A stretch of DNA of 64,000 bases from NCBI RefSeq assembly GCF_001192835.1, contig NZ_DF968182.1:318349-382348 (forward strand), read 5' to 3'. Position 1 is the first letter of the stretch, and each line of letters starts with the position of its first letter. Made by a program: the position numbers and the translations under genes. Below the pieces are notes generated by a model. The model ran no database searches and was not told where the DNA came from. It worked only from the letters and a program-made list of their open reading frames with translations. Positions 16,937 through 25,416 of the stretch are shown here, in pieces. This DNA is from Lentimicrobium saccharophilum (GTDB lineage Bacteria; Bacteroidota; Bacteroidia; Bacteroidales; Lentimicrobiaceae).

Positions 16937-17563
16937 TCAGAAAAGAATACCGATGGTCAGGCTAAGCGCCTTGGTATGGTAATCTTCCGGCTGGTAACTA
17001 AGTTTGGCTAACCCCATATCGTAGCGGAGGTCGGCCTGTAAAGTCAGCCGGTTTACCGGGAATGTTACCCCCATCCCCAGGATTATCCCCAGATCAGGGT
17101 CTTTACCGACCTCATCATAATCGTCGTCTTTCCATTCGCTGCTGCCATCCGGTTTATTTTGCGATTTCAATAAAGCAGAAATATAAGGGCCGGCGTTAAA
17201 ATAAACTTTGGCATTTTCAGTCATGGAAAGGTTGGTATTGAACCTTGCCAATACCGGAACCTGCAGGTAATGATAACGACTCTGGTAAGATGATTCAATA
17301 AATTCTGTTGTTTCATTGCTGCGGCCTTTGCAGATGTAGTTAAGTTCAGGTTGTATCGCAAATACTCCCTTTACCGGCGCAGTAATGAAGATTCCTCCGG
17401 TATAGGAAAAAAGCATCTCATCGTTATCATAAAGATCTCCGGTCTTTGCCAGCGTGCTGATGGCAAGCCCGTGGCGGGTGCCGAAAGAAACCTGTGCATT
17501 CACAGGAACAGTAAGAATGGTTGCCATTGTAATAATGGCCAATGTTAAGATTTTGGTTTTCAT
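16937..17563 (-). CDS. Outer membrane beta-barrel protein (PorT/OMP_b-brl type)
   Basis: A 208-residue exported protein: signal peptide MKTKILTLAIITMATILTVPVNA then QVSFGTRHGLAIS. The body has alternating strands typical of an eight-stranded Bacteroidota barrel ('GGIFITAPVKGVFAIQPELNYICKG', 'YHYLQVPVLARFNT', 'KVYFNAGPYISALL', 'LGIILGMGVTFPVNRLTLQADLRYDMGL') and ends in a hydrophobic aromatic residue (GILF). The start at 17563 is the signal-peptide ATG. It lies 34 bases after the export permease gene on the same strand and may be the last gene of that operon, but this barrel family is common and the link is not proven. Confidence 0.8.
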   Translation of the reverse strand: MKTKILTLAIITMATILTVPVNAQVSFGTRHGLAISTLAKTGDLYDNDEMLFSYTGGIFITAPVKGVFAIQPELNYICKGRSNETTEFIESSYQSRYHYLQVPVLARFNTNLSMTENAKVYFNAGPYISALLKSQNKPDGSSEWKDDDYDEVGKDPDLGIILGMGVTFPVNRLTLQADLRYDMGLAKLSYQPEDYHTKALSLTIGILF

Positions 17564-17597
17564 TGTTTTTGTTTTTGAAAGGTTTGGAATTTTTAAT

Positions 17598-18854
17598 TTA
17601 AAGTGCCGTAACCAATGAATTATGTTGATGACCGGCATTAAGCACAAGTTTTTTAACCTTCGTGATTTGGGTCTTGTAAACCAGACAGGCCGTTACAAAA
17701 TAAAAGGCGGTGAGTATCCACAGCATGGCGATTTCATGGCCGGTTTCGGAGATTCCTGCCCCGAGTGAGTTCATTTTTATGTAACCCAGCATAGCGTGTG
17801 ATGATGGAAAGATGCTCCTGACGACCTGCCAGACAGGACTCATGTTCGACAATGGCCATATAATCCCGGAAAGGAACAACAGCGGAAACGACAAAAACAG
17901 ATAGAGCAGCATGGGAGTCTCCCTGTTTTTGAAAAATACAGACAGGCTTAATCCGAAAAATATGGCTGACAGCAGGTAAGGCACCATCAATGCCACCAAC
18001 TGACTGAAGCCTGCTTGATCGGGATAGCCAAACCAGGCAGGAATTGCGCCCAGCATGTAAAAGCACATAAGGGCATATATTAAAAAATAGGCTGCTGATT
18101 TCCCCAGCACCATTCTGAATGTTCCCATACGGCGCAAATCGCAGGGAATAAGTGTGCCCAGTTTATGACGTTCGCGCGCGGTGCCGGCCATAATGCCAAT
18201 GGCGAGCACAAGGGTTTGCTGTATGATAAGCATGAGGGCGGCCGGTATTCCGTAAGAGGCGAATCCTCCGGCCGGATTGGCGATGGCGTTTCCGCTGATG
18301 ACAAAGGGATTGCTGAAAACCTCAGCTTGTCTTTCCGAAAGTCCTGCATTCAACAACCTTTTCACTTGAATATCGTTGCCTTCCTCAATAGAAACCAGCC
18401 CGGCTCCCATCACCATGGCCTTGTAATACAGAAAAAATTCCATATCGGCATACAACGATACCACCGCCTGCCTGCCCAGGGCCAGATCGGATGAATAGGT
18501 TTCAGGAATCAGAATAATGCCTCTGTTTTCGCGCTTTCTGAACTTTCCGGCAGCCTCCTCCATCGAAATACATTCATACCTTATGTCCAAATCGGGTGTG
18601 GCATTGAGTTTTCTGATAAATGCCCTGCTGTCGGCAGTTCGCGACAGATCAACTACAGCCACCGGAAGATCACGAACCACTTCGGGATAATAAATCAGTG
18701 AATACAGAAACGGATACACCACCGGTACTATCAGCAGGAGAATGGTCACGCCCAGGTCGGAAAGCAGAATCAGCAGTTCGCGCTGAAAAATAAGCGCAGT
18801 ATTGCTTACAGCACTTTTAAACCTTTTGAAAGTTTTTGAAATTATTTTCTTCAT
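17598..18854 (-). CDS. ABC-2 type exporter permease (YbhR-like)
   Basis: Inner membrane permease of 418 residues, ABC2_membrane_3 type: an N-terminal TM helix ('GVTILLLIVPVVYPFLYSLI'), a large periplasmic domain of about 150 residues ('DLPVAVVDLSRTADSRAFIRKLNATPDLDI...'), then five TM helices. It pairs with the related permease gene upstream, whose stop codon overlaps its start by four bases (ATGA), so translation is coupled. Family members move drugs or lipophilic compounds with a HlyD adaptor and TolC. No nucleotide-binding subunit is found in the cluster. Confidence 0.88.
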   Translation of the reverse strand: MKKIISKTFKRFKSAVSNTALIFQRELLILLSDLGVTILLLIVPVVYPFLYSLIYYPEVVRDLPVAVVDLSRTADSRAFIRKLNATPDLDIRYECISMEEAAGKFRKRENRGIILIPETYSSDLALGRQAVVSLYADMEFFLYYKAMVMGAGLVSIEEGNDIQVKRLLNAGLSERQAEVFSNPFVISGNAIANPAGGFASYGIPAALMLIIQQTLVLAIGIMAGTARERHKLGTLIPCDLRRMGTFRMVLGKSAAYFLIYALMCFYMLGAIPAWFGYPDQAGFSQLVALMVPYLLSAIFFGLSLSVFFKNRETPMLLYLFLSFPLLFLSGIIWPLSNMSPVWQVVRSIFPSSHAMLGYIKMNSLGAGISETGHEIAMLWILTAFYFVTACLVYKTQITKVKKLVLNAGHQHNSLVTAL

Positions 18855-20080
18855 TGAATTAGCGATTTTTCAGAAACCGCCGCCTCAGCAGCATCTGTGA
18901 TTTTAATTTGTTCAATAAAGTTCTGGTAGATGAGCGCCGATTTTAACCTGAAAATGATGGCAAACGGCAACAGCAGAAACGCCAGAAACTTAAGATAAGA
19001 TGGGGCGGCATACACAAAATCAAATCCGGCAAGTATCTGACTCTGAAAAATATGCATGTAGTGCCTTACAGGAAATGCTTCTGCCCATAGCCTGAAAATT
19101 TCGGGCATATGTTCGATAGGGAAAGAAAAACCACAAAGTGTAAGTGCCAGAATTCCGTAAAAAGCTGCCAGATTAAGGGAGTGCCTCATCATGGGCAACA
19201 ATCCGACGAAGAATACGGCTATCGCCTGATAAGCCAGCACGTATAGCAATGACAACAGTACCAGGTACACTACACCAGTGTTTACCGGAACCATCAGCAC
19301 CTTGAAGAGCAGGAAGTTGGAAAACAAGGTCAGGATAACGAATATAACCGTATACGGCAACAGCTTGCCGGTAAGTGCAACTAAAACAGATTTGCCGGCC
19401 TTTCTGAGCCACTCACGCGAAGTACGTTCCTTTATTTCTATACCTATGCTGTATACGGTAATCATCAGAATAAAAACCTGCAGCATAATGGGTAGCATAA
19501 TGCTGGTAACATACACCGGATAATTGGTTTCGGGATTAAAAAGCAAATGCGCATCAGGTTTAACGGGCTGAATTGCAGCATACACCGAAACCTCATTCTG
19601 CCCCATTGCCTCGCGTTTCTGTTTGTTCACACCTGCTGAAAGTGTATGCAATGTTATTGTTAAATCATTCTGTATCAGACCCCCTGCAATTAGCAATCCG
19701 TTCTGGTAATAAAATCTTACCACAGGTTGCGTACCATTCATGATATCAGCCTGCAGGTTGTGTGGCAATACCACATAGCCGTAGATGTTGCCTTTTCTGA
19801 GTTCTGACAGGGCTTCATGTTCGGTGGCAGGCGTCATCACCACGCTGCTTCCCGGTGTAGCATCTATGGTACGCCTGAATTTTGCCGATAAAGCAGTGTG
19901 ATCGTAATCAACCACGGCAACGGGCAGTTTTACCGGCACTCCCTCTTTCATGAGCGACACAAAAAACAGCAGACTCAGCAATGGTAAAATCACCACCGAA
20001 AGGAAATACAACGGCCTGGATGTCATTCGGTTGATCTCTCTTCCCGTCACACCTATAAGAGCCTTGATGTAAGTATTCAT
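18851..20080 (-). CDS. ABC-2 type exporter permease (YbhS-like)
   Basis: Permease of 409 residues with the same plan as its neighbour: N-terminal TM ('PLYFLSVVILPLLSLLFFVSL'), a periplasmic domain beginning 'VPVKLPVAVVDYDHTALSAKFRRTIDATPG', and a C-terminal five-helix membrane part. The shared 'PVAVVDxxxTxxSxxFxRxxxATP' segment shows the two permeases are ancient duplicates forming a heterodimer. The ATG at 20080 (MNTYIKALIGVTGREINRM) is preferred over 20170, which would run into the HlyD gene. 28 bases after the adaptor gene stop. Confidence 0.88.
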   Translation of the reverse strand: MNTYIKALIGVTGREINRMTSRPLYFLSVVILPLLSLLFFVSLMKEGVPVKLPVAVVDYDHTALSAKFRRTIDATPGSSVVMTPATEHEALSELRKGNIYGYVVLPHNLQADIMNGTQPVVRFYYQNGLLIAGGLIQNDLTITLHTLSAGVNKQKREAMGQNEVSVYAAIQPVKPDAHLLFNPETNYPVYVTSIMLPIMLQVFILMITVYSIGIEIKERTSREWLRKAGKSVLVALTGKLLPYTVIFVILTLFSNFLLFKVLMVPVNTGVVYLVLLSLLYVLAYQAIAVFFVGLLPMMRHSLNLAAFYGILALTLCGFSFPIEHMPEIFRLWAEAFPVRHYMHIFQSQILAGFDFVYAAPSYLKFLAFLLLPFAIIFRLKSALIYQNFIEQIKITDAAEAAVSEKSLIQ

Positions 20081-20108
20081 AATCTGTATGAGATTTAGTT
20101 CCAGGCAG

Positions 20109-21143
20109 CTACCTGGCAGAAATGCCTTTGGCAAGGTTATTCTCAAGGCTGCCGTAATCAACAAGCACACTCATTCCCGGCAGCAGGCCTGAGCTTCCAT
20201 CCACAGGGCGGGCATGAACTTCAAACGTTTTTACATCAAAACCTCCGTTGCTTTTGGTAGGTTTATATGTGGCATAACCCGCCATGGCTTTGATGTAGCT
20301 GACCTTTAATGTTATTTTCTTATTCCCGAGGGCAGGAACAACCGCTTCAAATTCCTTTCCTTTCTGCACAAGCTGCATTTTGTCTTCGCGTATGCTGAAG
20401 ATGGCTTTAACATCCGACAGATCCACCAGACTCATTACGGGAGCACCGGATCCAACCAATTCGCCGGTTTGCGGAAAAATATCTGAAACTTCACCATTAA
20501 CCGGTGACAACAACACCGTTTCGGAAAGGTAAGCCTGAACCTCCGACACAGCTCCCCTGGCACGGTCAACCAAAGCCAACGCAGCTTGTTTATCTTCTGC
20601 TTCGGCTCCATTCACAGCCATTTCGTATTGCGAACGTGCTGCTTTTGAAGTAGCTACTGCAGCATTGTAAGCGGCCTCTGCTTCGTCGCGCTTTTGAGCG
20701 GAAACTACTCCATCGTTGAACATATTCTGCACCCGGTCGAAGGTTTTTTTAGCAAATCCGACACCTACCTCAGCTTTTTGCCACATCTCAAAGGCGGCGG
20801 TTATCTGCTCCTGACGCGCCCCCTTGATTGCTTTTCTGTTTTGCGCTGCAGCTGCACTTTCGGCTGATGAAGCCTGCATGAGTTTTGCCTCAAGTTCAGG
20901 GCTTTCAAGAATAACAAGTGTATCCCCTGCTTCTACCTGAGCGCCTTCTTCAACCAATATCTTCTGTATCCTGGCAGGAACCTTCCCCGATATTCTGGTT
21001 TCAGTTGCTTCAATCTCGCCCTGTAACATTTCGGGCTGAGGTTTCAGAAATAACCAACCCGCAATACTCACTAAAATAATGATTGACAGGAAAGTAATAA
21101 ATGCCCCCAACATTCCGGCATTGCGTTTATTCAGCGTTTTCAT
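20109..21143 (-). CDS. HlyD-family membrane fusion (adaptor) protein
   Basis: Periplasmic adaptor of 344 residues linking the inner membrane permeases to TolC. One N-terminal TM anchor ('LGAFITFLSIIILVSIAGWLF'), a biotinyl-lipoyl-like half motif ('ISGKVPARIQKILVEEGAQVEAGDTLVIL'), a long alanine-rich coiled-coil hairpin (about 85-195), the second lipoyl half ('LLSPVNGEVSDIFPQTGELVGSGAPVMSLVD') and a beta-barrel domain. Twenty-six bases separate it from the tolC-like gene, consistent with one transcript. Confidence 0.92.
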   Translation of the reverse strand: MKTLNKRNAGMLGAFITFLSIIILVSIAGWLFLKPQPEMLQGEIEATETRISGKVPARIQKILVEEGAQVEAGDTLVILESPELEAKLMQASSAESAAAAQNRKAIKGARQEQITAAFEMWQKAEVGVGFAKKTFDRVQNMFNDGVVSAQKRDEAEAAYNAAVATSKAARSQYEMAVNGAEAEDKQAALALVDRARGAVSEVQAYLSETVLLSPVNGEVSDIFPQTGELVGSGAPVMSLVDLSDVKAIFSIREDKMQLVQKGKEFEAVVPALGNKKITLKVSYIKAMAGYATYKPTKSNGGFDVKTFEVHARPVDGSSGLLPGMSVLVDYGSLENNLAKGISAR

Positions 21144-21169
21144 TCTGATTGTTTTTTGAGTTTTAGAGA

Positions 21170-22672
21170 TTATTTGATTTTTTCAATTTCAAGATCGCCT
21201 GTGGCTTTGTACAACTCAATGGCAGCCTGGCGTTGGGCAAATATTGCCTGGTAATACTCAAGTGCCGATTGCTGATAACTTGTTTCTGCAGCCAGTCGTT
21301 CGGTAATGCTTATCTGGCCTTCATTGTAGGATTTTGATGCCATTTCCAGCGCTCTCTGTGCAACGGCTTTCTCTTTGCTTTTCAGAATTACCTGTGCATT
21401 GGCAGTTTCTAATGCCGAATTGCTTTTGGTAAGGTTGAGTTCAAGCAGTTCGCGGGCTTCTTCAAGGGCATTGGCGGCTTTTTTTACTTCAAGCCTGGCC
21501 AGCTTAACCTTTGAACTACCTCCGGATAAATCGAAAATGTCCCATTTAAAACCAACCCCTGCCATAAATGCCGGACCCAGGGTCATTGAGTTTATATCTG
21601 CACCAATATTCATGGGTGATTTGAAGCTGGCTTCCGCATTAAAAATATTATCGTAGCGGGCAGATGCAAACGCTTGAACCTTGGGCAGGTAATGCGACTT
21701 TTCGGCGCCGAGCATATATTTTTGCGCCTGCAATCCCGACTGGAGGGCCATCAATTCAGGACGGTTACTGATTGCGGATGCATTTACAGCCGGCAGCAAG
21801 GGTTGAAGCTCAGGAAACATATTGTAAAAACGACTGGCGGGCTGGCCTGTGAGTCTGGCAAGGTTTTGTGACAACAGCTGCTTTTTCCCTTCAAAATCGG
21901 CTTTCTTTGCATCAAGTGCAACTTCGGCAGCAGCAATCCGCAACGTATCGTATGCTGTGGCAAAACCATTTCGCAGGGCTGAGGTGGCAAAGCGCTTTTC
22001 GGCTTCAAGCCTGCGCGAAGATTCATCAATCAATAAACCCGACTGGCCAATCAGTGCCAGCTGATCGTACGAGGCTATCACTTCGGCTATCAGATCGGCT
22101 GTGCTTCTGCGCGAAAGTTGGTGCTGTGCCGCAGCTTTTTCGGTAAGTGCCTGTGAAATACGGGGAACTTTACCTCCGCTGAATAACAACACACTGGCAG
22201 TAACATCCACTCCCAAATAATTACCTGAAAAATCGCCATCCATTTCTTTGCTGAAGGTCGGTAATGCCATGCCCTGTGAGGCAAGCAACTGCTCCAGTTG
22301 CATCAATTCACCGGTTAAACCAGCTAAACCCGGAAACATTTGTGGAAATGCGGGGCTCTGCATAAACTGGCTGATTTTCCCGAAGCTTTCAAAACCTGTA
22401 ATGTTACCCAGTTCAGTATTAAGCGGCGATTTGGCAAAAACATATTTACCGCTGGCTTCAAGTTTTGGGTAATACGAAGACCTTACGGCTTTACGCTGCT
22501 GCAGGGTAATTTCCCTGTCAATCTGAGTAGCGGCAAGTTTGCGGTCTTTTTCAACGGAAAGCCTGATGAGTTCGGTAAGTTCCGGCGATAACCCGCTGAT
22601 TTGTGCCTTCATTATCAACGGAAGGCAGAACAGCAAGGCAAGCAGGCTTATTTGCACAACATTTTTTTTCAT
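21170..22672 (-). CDS. TolC-family outer membrane efflux protein
   Basis: Outer membrane channel of 500 residues, first structural gene of the export operon. Signal peptide MKKNVVQISLLALLFCLPLIMKA. Two homologous coiled-coil halves are visible: 'ELIRLSVEKDRKLAATQIDREITLQQRKAVRSSYYPKLEASGKY' and 'ELMALQSGLQAQKYMLGAEKSHYLPKVQAFASARYD', each with the conserved 'YxPKxxA' turn of OEP proteins. It lies 128 bases downstream of the TetR gene; that gap holds the putative operator. Confidence 0.92.
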   Translation of the reverse strand: MKKNVVQISLLALLFCLPLIMKAQISGLSPELTELIRLSVEKDRKLAATQIDREITLQQRKAVRSSYYPKLEASGKYVFAKSPLNTELGNITGFESFGKISQFMQSPAFPQMFPGLAGLTGELMQLEQLLASQGMALPTFSKEMDGDFSGNYLGVDVTASVLLFSGGKVPRISQALTEKAAAQHQLSRRSTADLIAEVIASYDQLALIGQSGLLIDESSRRLEAEKRFATSALRNGFATAYDTLRIAAAEVALDAKKADFEGKKQLLSQNLARLTGQPASRFYNMFPELQPLLPAVNASAISNRPELMALQSGLQAQKYMLGAEKSHYLPKVQAFASARYDNIFNAEASFKSPMNIGADINSMTLGPAFMAGVGFKWDIFDLSGGSSKVKLARLEVKKAANALEEARELLELNLTKSNSALETANAQVILKSKEKAVAQRALEMASKSYNEGQISITERLAAETSYQQSALEYYQAIFAQRQAAIELYKATGDLEIEKIK

Positions 22673-22740
22673 AATCCGGTTTTGATATTTAATTCATAAG
22701 GTTTTTGATCGGTTTTCATTAACAGGAAAACTTCCTAAGA

Positions 22741-22785
22741 TTTCGACAATAGTAACATTAGACTAAAATAGTATTATGGTCGAAA
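22741..22785 (-). promoter_or_regulatory. Putative TetR operator and promoter of the export operon
   Basis: Inverted repeats TTTCGAC (22741-22747) and GTCGAAA (22779-22785) enclose a near-consensus -7 box on the minus strand (TACTATTG, 22747-22754, one mismatch to TAnnTTTG). The GTCGAA core recurs upstream of the tetR gene, which suggests that the regulator binds both places. Inferred from sequence pattern only. Confidence 0.45.
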
Positions 22786-22800
22786 GTAATTTAAAAAAAA

Positions 22801-23385
22801 TCACCGGCGAACCAGTCCGTAAAAAAGAATATTGATGAGGTCGTCGAGCCGTTTTTCCATATCGAAATCTGCGTTGTTTTGCCAGAACATCGGAATTTCG
22901 AGTCCTTTCATGGCAGTAACAATGGCTATGGCAGCCAGGCGGGTGTTGTCGATATTGAATTCCATTTTTTCGGCACCTTCCTTCAGGATGGCTTCTACCA
23001 TTGAAATTTCCTCATCGTCATATTTTTTACGGATGTTTTCAACAAAATCAAGGTGACTCAGGTACTCACTCCGGATCGCATCGTAATAGTTGGCCAGCTT
23101 TTTAAGCGTATTCATCCGCACAAGCACATAAACCTTGAGTTTCTCCCTGGGGTCGCCGATGGGTTTGATTGCTTCCTGTAATTCCCGCTTGAGCATGGAG
23201 GCCTCCTTTTCAACCACAGCCTGAAAGATATCCTCCTTGCTTTCAAAATAATAATAAATAGAACTCTTCCCTTTGCGTGATGCAAGGGCAATTTCATCCA
23301 TTGTGGTCTTTTTAAAACCAAAACGGCTGAAAATCTGTCTTGCAACTGTTACGATTGAGCTCTTAACTTCTTCTTTATCGAGCAT
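22801..23385 (-). CDS. TetR-family transcriptional regulator
   Basis: A 194-residue regulator. The N-terminal HTH is clear: 'VARQIFSRFGFKKTTMDEIALASRKGKSSIYYYFESKEDIFQAVVEKE' (about residues 14-60), with the conserved 'Y-YF-SKE' end. The C-terminal domain (about 65-194) is the ligand-binding helical part. Located upstream of and on the same strand as the TolC/HlyD/permease genes, it is the likely local repressor, released by an exported compound. It has its own -7 box and a cluster of GTCGAA repeats upstream that may mediate autoregulation. Confidence 0.92.
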   Translation of the reverse strand: MLDKEEVKSSIVTVARQIFSRFGFKKTTMDEIALASRKGKSSIYYYFESKEDIFQAVVEKEASMLKRELQEAIKPIGDPREKLKVYVLVRMNTLKKLANYYDAIRSEYLSHLDFVENIRKKYDDEEISMVEAILKEGAEKMEFNIDNTRLAAIAIVTAMKGLEIPMFWQNNADFDMEKRLDDLINILFYGLVRR

Positions 23386-23419
23386 GATCCGGAAATTTTC
23401 CTGGTTCTGTTTGCGGCTG

Positions 23420-23427
23420 CAAAATTA
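23420..23427 (-). promoter_or_regulatory. -7 box (TAATTTTG) of the tetR gene
   Basis: Minus-strand TAATTTTGC, a perfect TAnnTTTG match, 34 bases before the ATG at 23385. Confidence 0.55.
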
Positions 23428-23457
23428 CACCGGTCATTTCCGAAAAGCAAGAAAAAG

Positions 23458-23486
23458 ATCGAATAATTTAGTCGAATGGTCGAAAA
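23458..23486. promoter_or_regulatory. Cluster of GTCGAA repeats upstream of tetR
   Basis: Three same-direction copies: ATCGAAT, AGTCGAAT and GGTCGAAAA within 29 bases, placed just upstream of the -33 region of tetR. A fourth, inverted copy (TTTTCGAC) is at 23564-23571. The same core flanks the export-operon promoter, so this is a candidate autoregulatory operator. Confidence 0.4.
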
Positions 23487-23663
23487 ATAATACTCCATTG
23501 CAATTGCAAATTGCTTAAATATTTGAAAAATAGCGTATTATTACAGTGGTAACAGGAAAGAAATTTTCGACTGAAACAGACTACCTGCCGGTAAACTGCT
23601 TATTTGTTTTACCCTGATGCTGAAATTTCAGGTCAGACGGACAATTTACCTGATCTGAACTGA

Positions 23664-25115
23664 TTACCCGGAGTTTCCGTTGATGTTTTTCTTTCTCTTC
23701 CGCAGTAACAGGAGGAGTATCGCAATTATTGCCAATGACAATATCAGGGAAGCTGACAATGCGATGACAGTATTTCTTCGATGTGCAACTTTAGATCGCT
23801 GATTTTCTGCACTTAGTTTTTGACGTGCTGCCAAAAGCATTTCCTTCTCCGACAGCATGGCCTCGTACCTGGCTTGAAGTAATGCAAGTTTTACGGCTCT
23901 GTTTTCTGCCTGTATCGTGTCTTCCAAAGCCTGCAGTTCCCTGTTAAATGCATTGGCTGACCTGTTGTTTCCCCTCCGGTTATGAAGGTCGCGCAGTGCA
24001 GCATAAAACTTCAGTCTCCCGTTCCGGTCACCGGAGGCAATGGCATTATTCAGGCTTTCTATAAGGTTTTCAAGAGCATAATCTCTCACGGTTTTTACAG
24101 GGGCAATGGCTTTCAGATTGGAAAGGGCAAGTTCCTCATTTTCGGTATCTCCTGATAGGCGGCTGATATTCAGTGTTTGTCTGAAATATTGTCCGGCTGT
24201 GGCCGTATCGCCTTCCGCTTTGGCAATCATTCCGAGTTGAGTGTAGATCTGCAGCAGTTCATTTTCACCGGCTCCGGTATTACTAATCAGCACAAGGGCC
24301 TCTTCGAAACTTGCGCGGGCAGAGTCGGTTTTCCCTTCTTCGAGGTAAGCAGTGCCAATGGCTTTTAGAATGGGGTAGGCACGCCTTTTATTGCCTGTTT
24401 TCATCTGTAAGGCCAGGGCATCTTTGAGGTAATCGCGCGAAACTTCAAAGCGCTTCATTTTCAGATTGATTTCCCCGAGGTTGGTAAGGGCATAAACCCT
24501 GACCCGGTCATTTTTAGTCAGACCGGCAATTTTGGCTGCCTGCCGGTAATAGTTCTCCGCATCAGGCATGTTGCCTGTATTATAATGGGCATCCCCGGCA
24601 TTTACCAGGTTGCCGGCCATACCGGCACTGTCACCCAGTTGTTGCCTGATCTCCAGCGAAGCCGAAAAATGCTCCAGCGCCATAACCTGGTTCCCGGGCA
24701 TCATTGCCTGTCCCAGAATGGTATGTGCCATGGCTGCACCGGCGGGCTCACCCCCTTTCAGGAACCAAGGGATTGACTTCTCCAGGTTTTCAGTAAAACC
24801 CTCAGTATTATCAAGTGATTTTTCTACCAGCGAAAGATTGAAATAGCCGGCAGCGACATATTTATAGATCCCGGATCTGTTTGCCAGGATGATCATTGAG
24901 TCAGCAATCGTCCGGGCTGCTCCGGACTGCTTTGAATTGAAAAGGGAGTCAAATGCTTTCTCAAGCCTGACCAGTTCAAGCGTGTCTGCTTTTCTGCCGG
25001 GATGGTTCTCCTGTGCTGAAAGTTGGCCGGATATCAACAGAAGAGAAATGACCGCTGAACAAAGCAGCATTGCATTAAAGTCTTTACGGAAGGCCTTCCC
25101 CAGTATTAAACCCAT
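23664..25115 (-). CDS. TPR-repeat protein with C-terminal membrane anchor
   Basis: Exported or membrane-anchored protein of about 483 residues with seven or so tetratricopeptide repeats (for example 'AMAHTILGQAMMPGNQVMALEHFSASLEIRQQLGD', 'AGNLVNAGDAHYNTGNMPDAENYYRQAAKIAG', 'YPILKAIGTAYLEEGKTDSARASFEEALVLI'), a coiled-coil stretch, and one TM helix near the C-terminus ('TVIALSASLILSLAIIAILLLLL') followed by RKRKKN. The layout matches the sensor half of Bacteroidota TPR histidine kinases or LuxR-type regulators, but the output domain is absent. Start is uncertain: 25115 is chosen because a near-consensus promoter box TATCTTTA overlaps the ATG at 25142; 25070 would begin exactly at a signal peptide. 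Confidence 0.72.
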   Translation of the reverse strand: MGLILGKAFRKDFNAMLLCSAVISLLLISGQLSAQENHPGRKADTLELVRLEKAFDSLFNSKQSGAARTIADSMIILANRSGIYKYVAAGYFNLSLVEKSLDNTEGFTENLEKSIPWFLKGGEPAGAAMAHTILGQAMMPGNQVMALEHFSASLEIRQQLGDSAGMAGNLVNAGDAHYNTGNMPDAENYYRQAAKIAGLTKNDRVRVYALTNLGEINLKMKRFEVSRDYLKDALALQMKTGNKRRAYPILKAIGTAYLEEGKTDSARASFEEALVLISNTGAGENELLQIYTQLGMIAKAEGDTATAGQYFRQTLNISRLSGDTENEELALSNLKAIAPVKTVRDYALENLIESLNNAIASGDRNGRLKFYAALRDLHNRRGNNRSANAFNRELQALEDTIQAENRAVKLALLQARYEAMLSEKEMLLAARQKLSAENQRSKVAHRRNTVIALSASLILSLAIIAILLLLLRKRKKNINGNSG

Positions 25116-25348
25116 CGGTAACGCATGTGGAATTAACCGCATAAAGATAGCGCCATCGCAGGAATCCGCCAAACAGATGTCAGCAATTTGTTTGTTGTGC
25201 AGGATTTTTCCTTTTGCCTTGTCTTCATTTCGCATGCAGAAATCCGGTAGCCTCATATCAATGAAATACAATAGCAAATCAGGGATAATAAGACGCTTAA
25301 CATCTCACCAGGTATTCCGTAATCTGTGATTGGATAGGTGTTTTTTCA

Positions 25349-25356
25349 TAACTTTG
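25349..25356 (+). promoter_or_regulatory. -7 box (TAACTTTG) of asnS
   Basis: Perfect TAnnTTTG match 60 bases before the asnS ATG, with a TTG at 25330-25332 as a possible -33 element. Confidence 0.6.
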
Positions 25357-25416
25357 CCGCTGCTTTTCCCGGGGTGGAAAATCTTTTTTGCTGACAATTA
25401 AATACTTCTGAATCGG

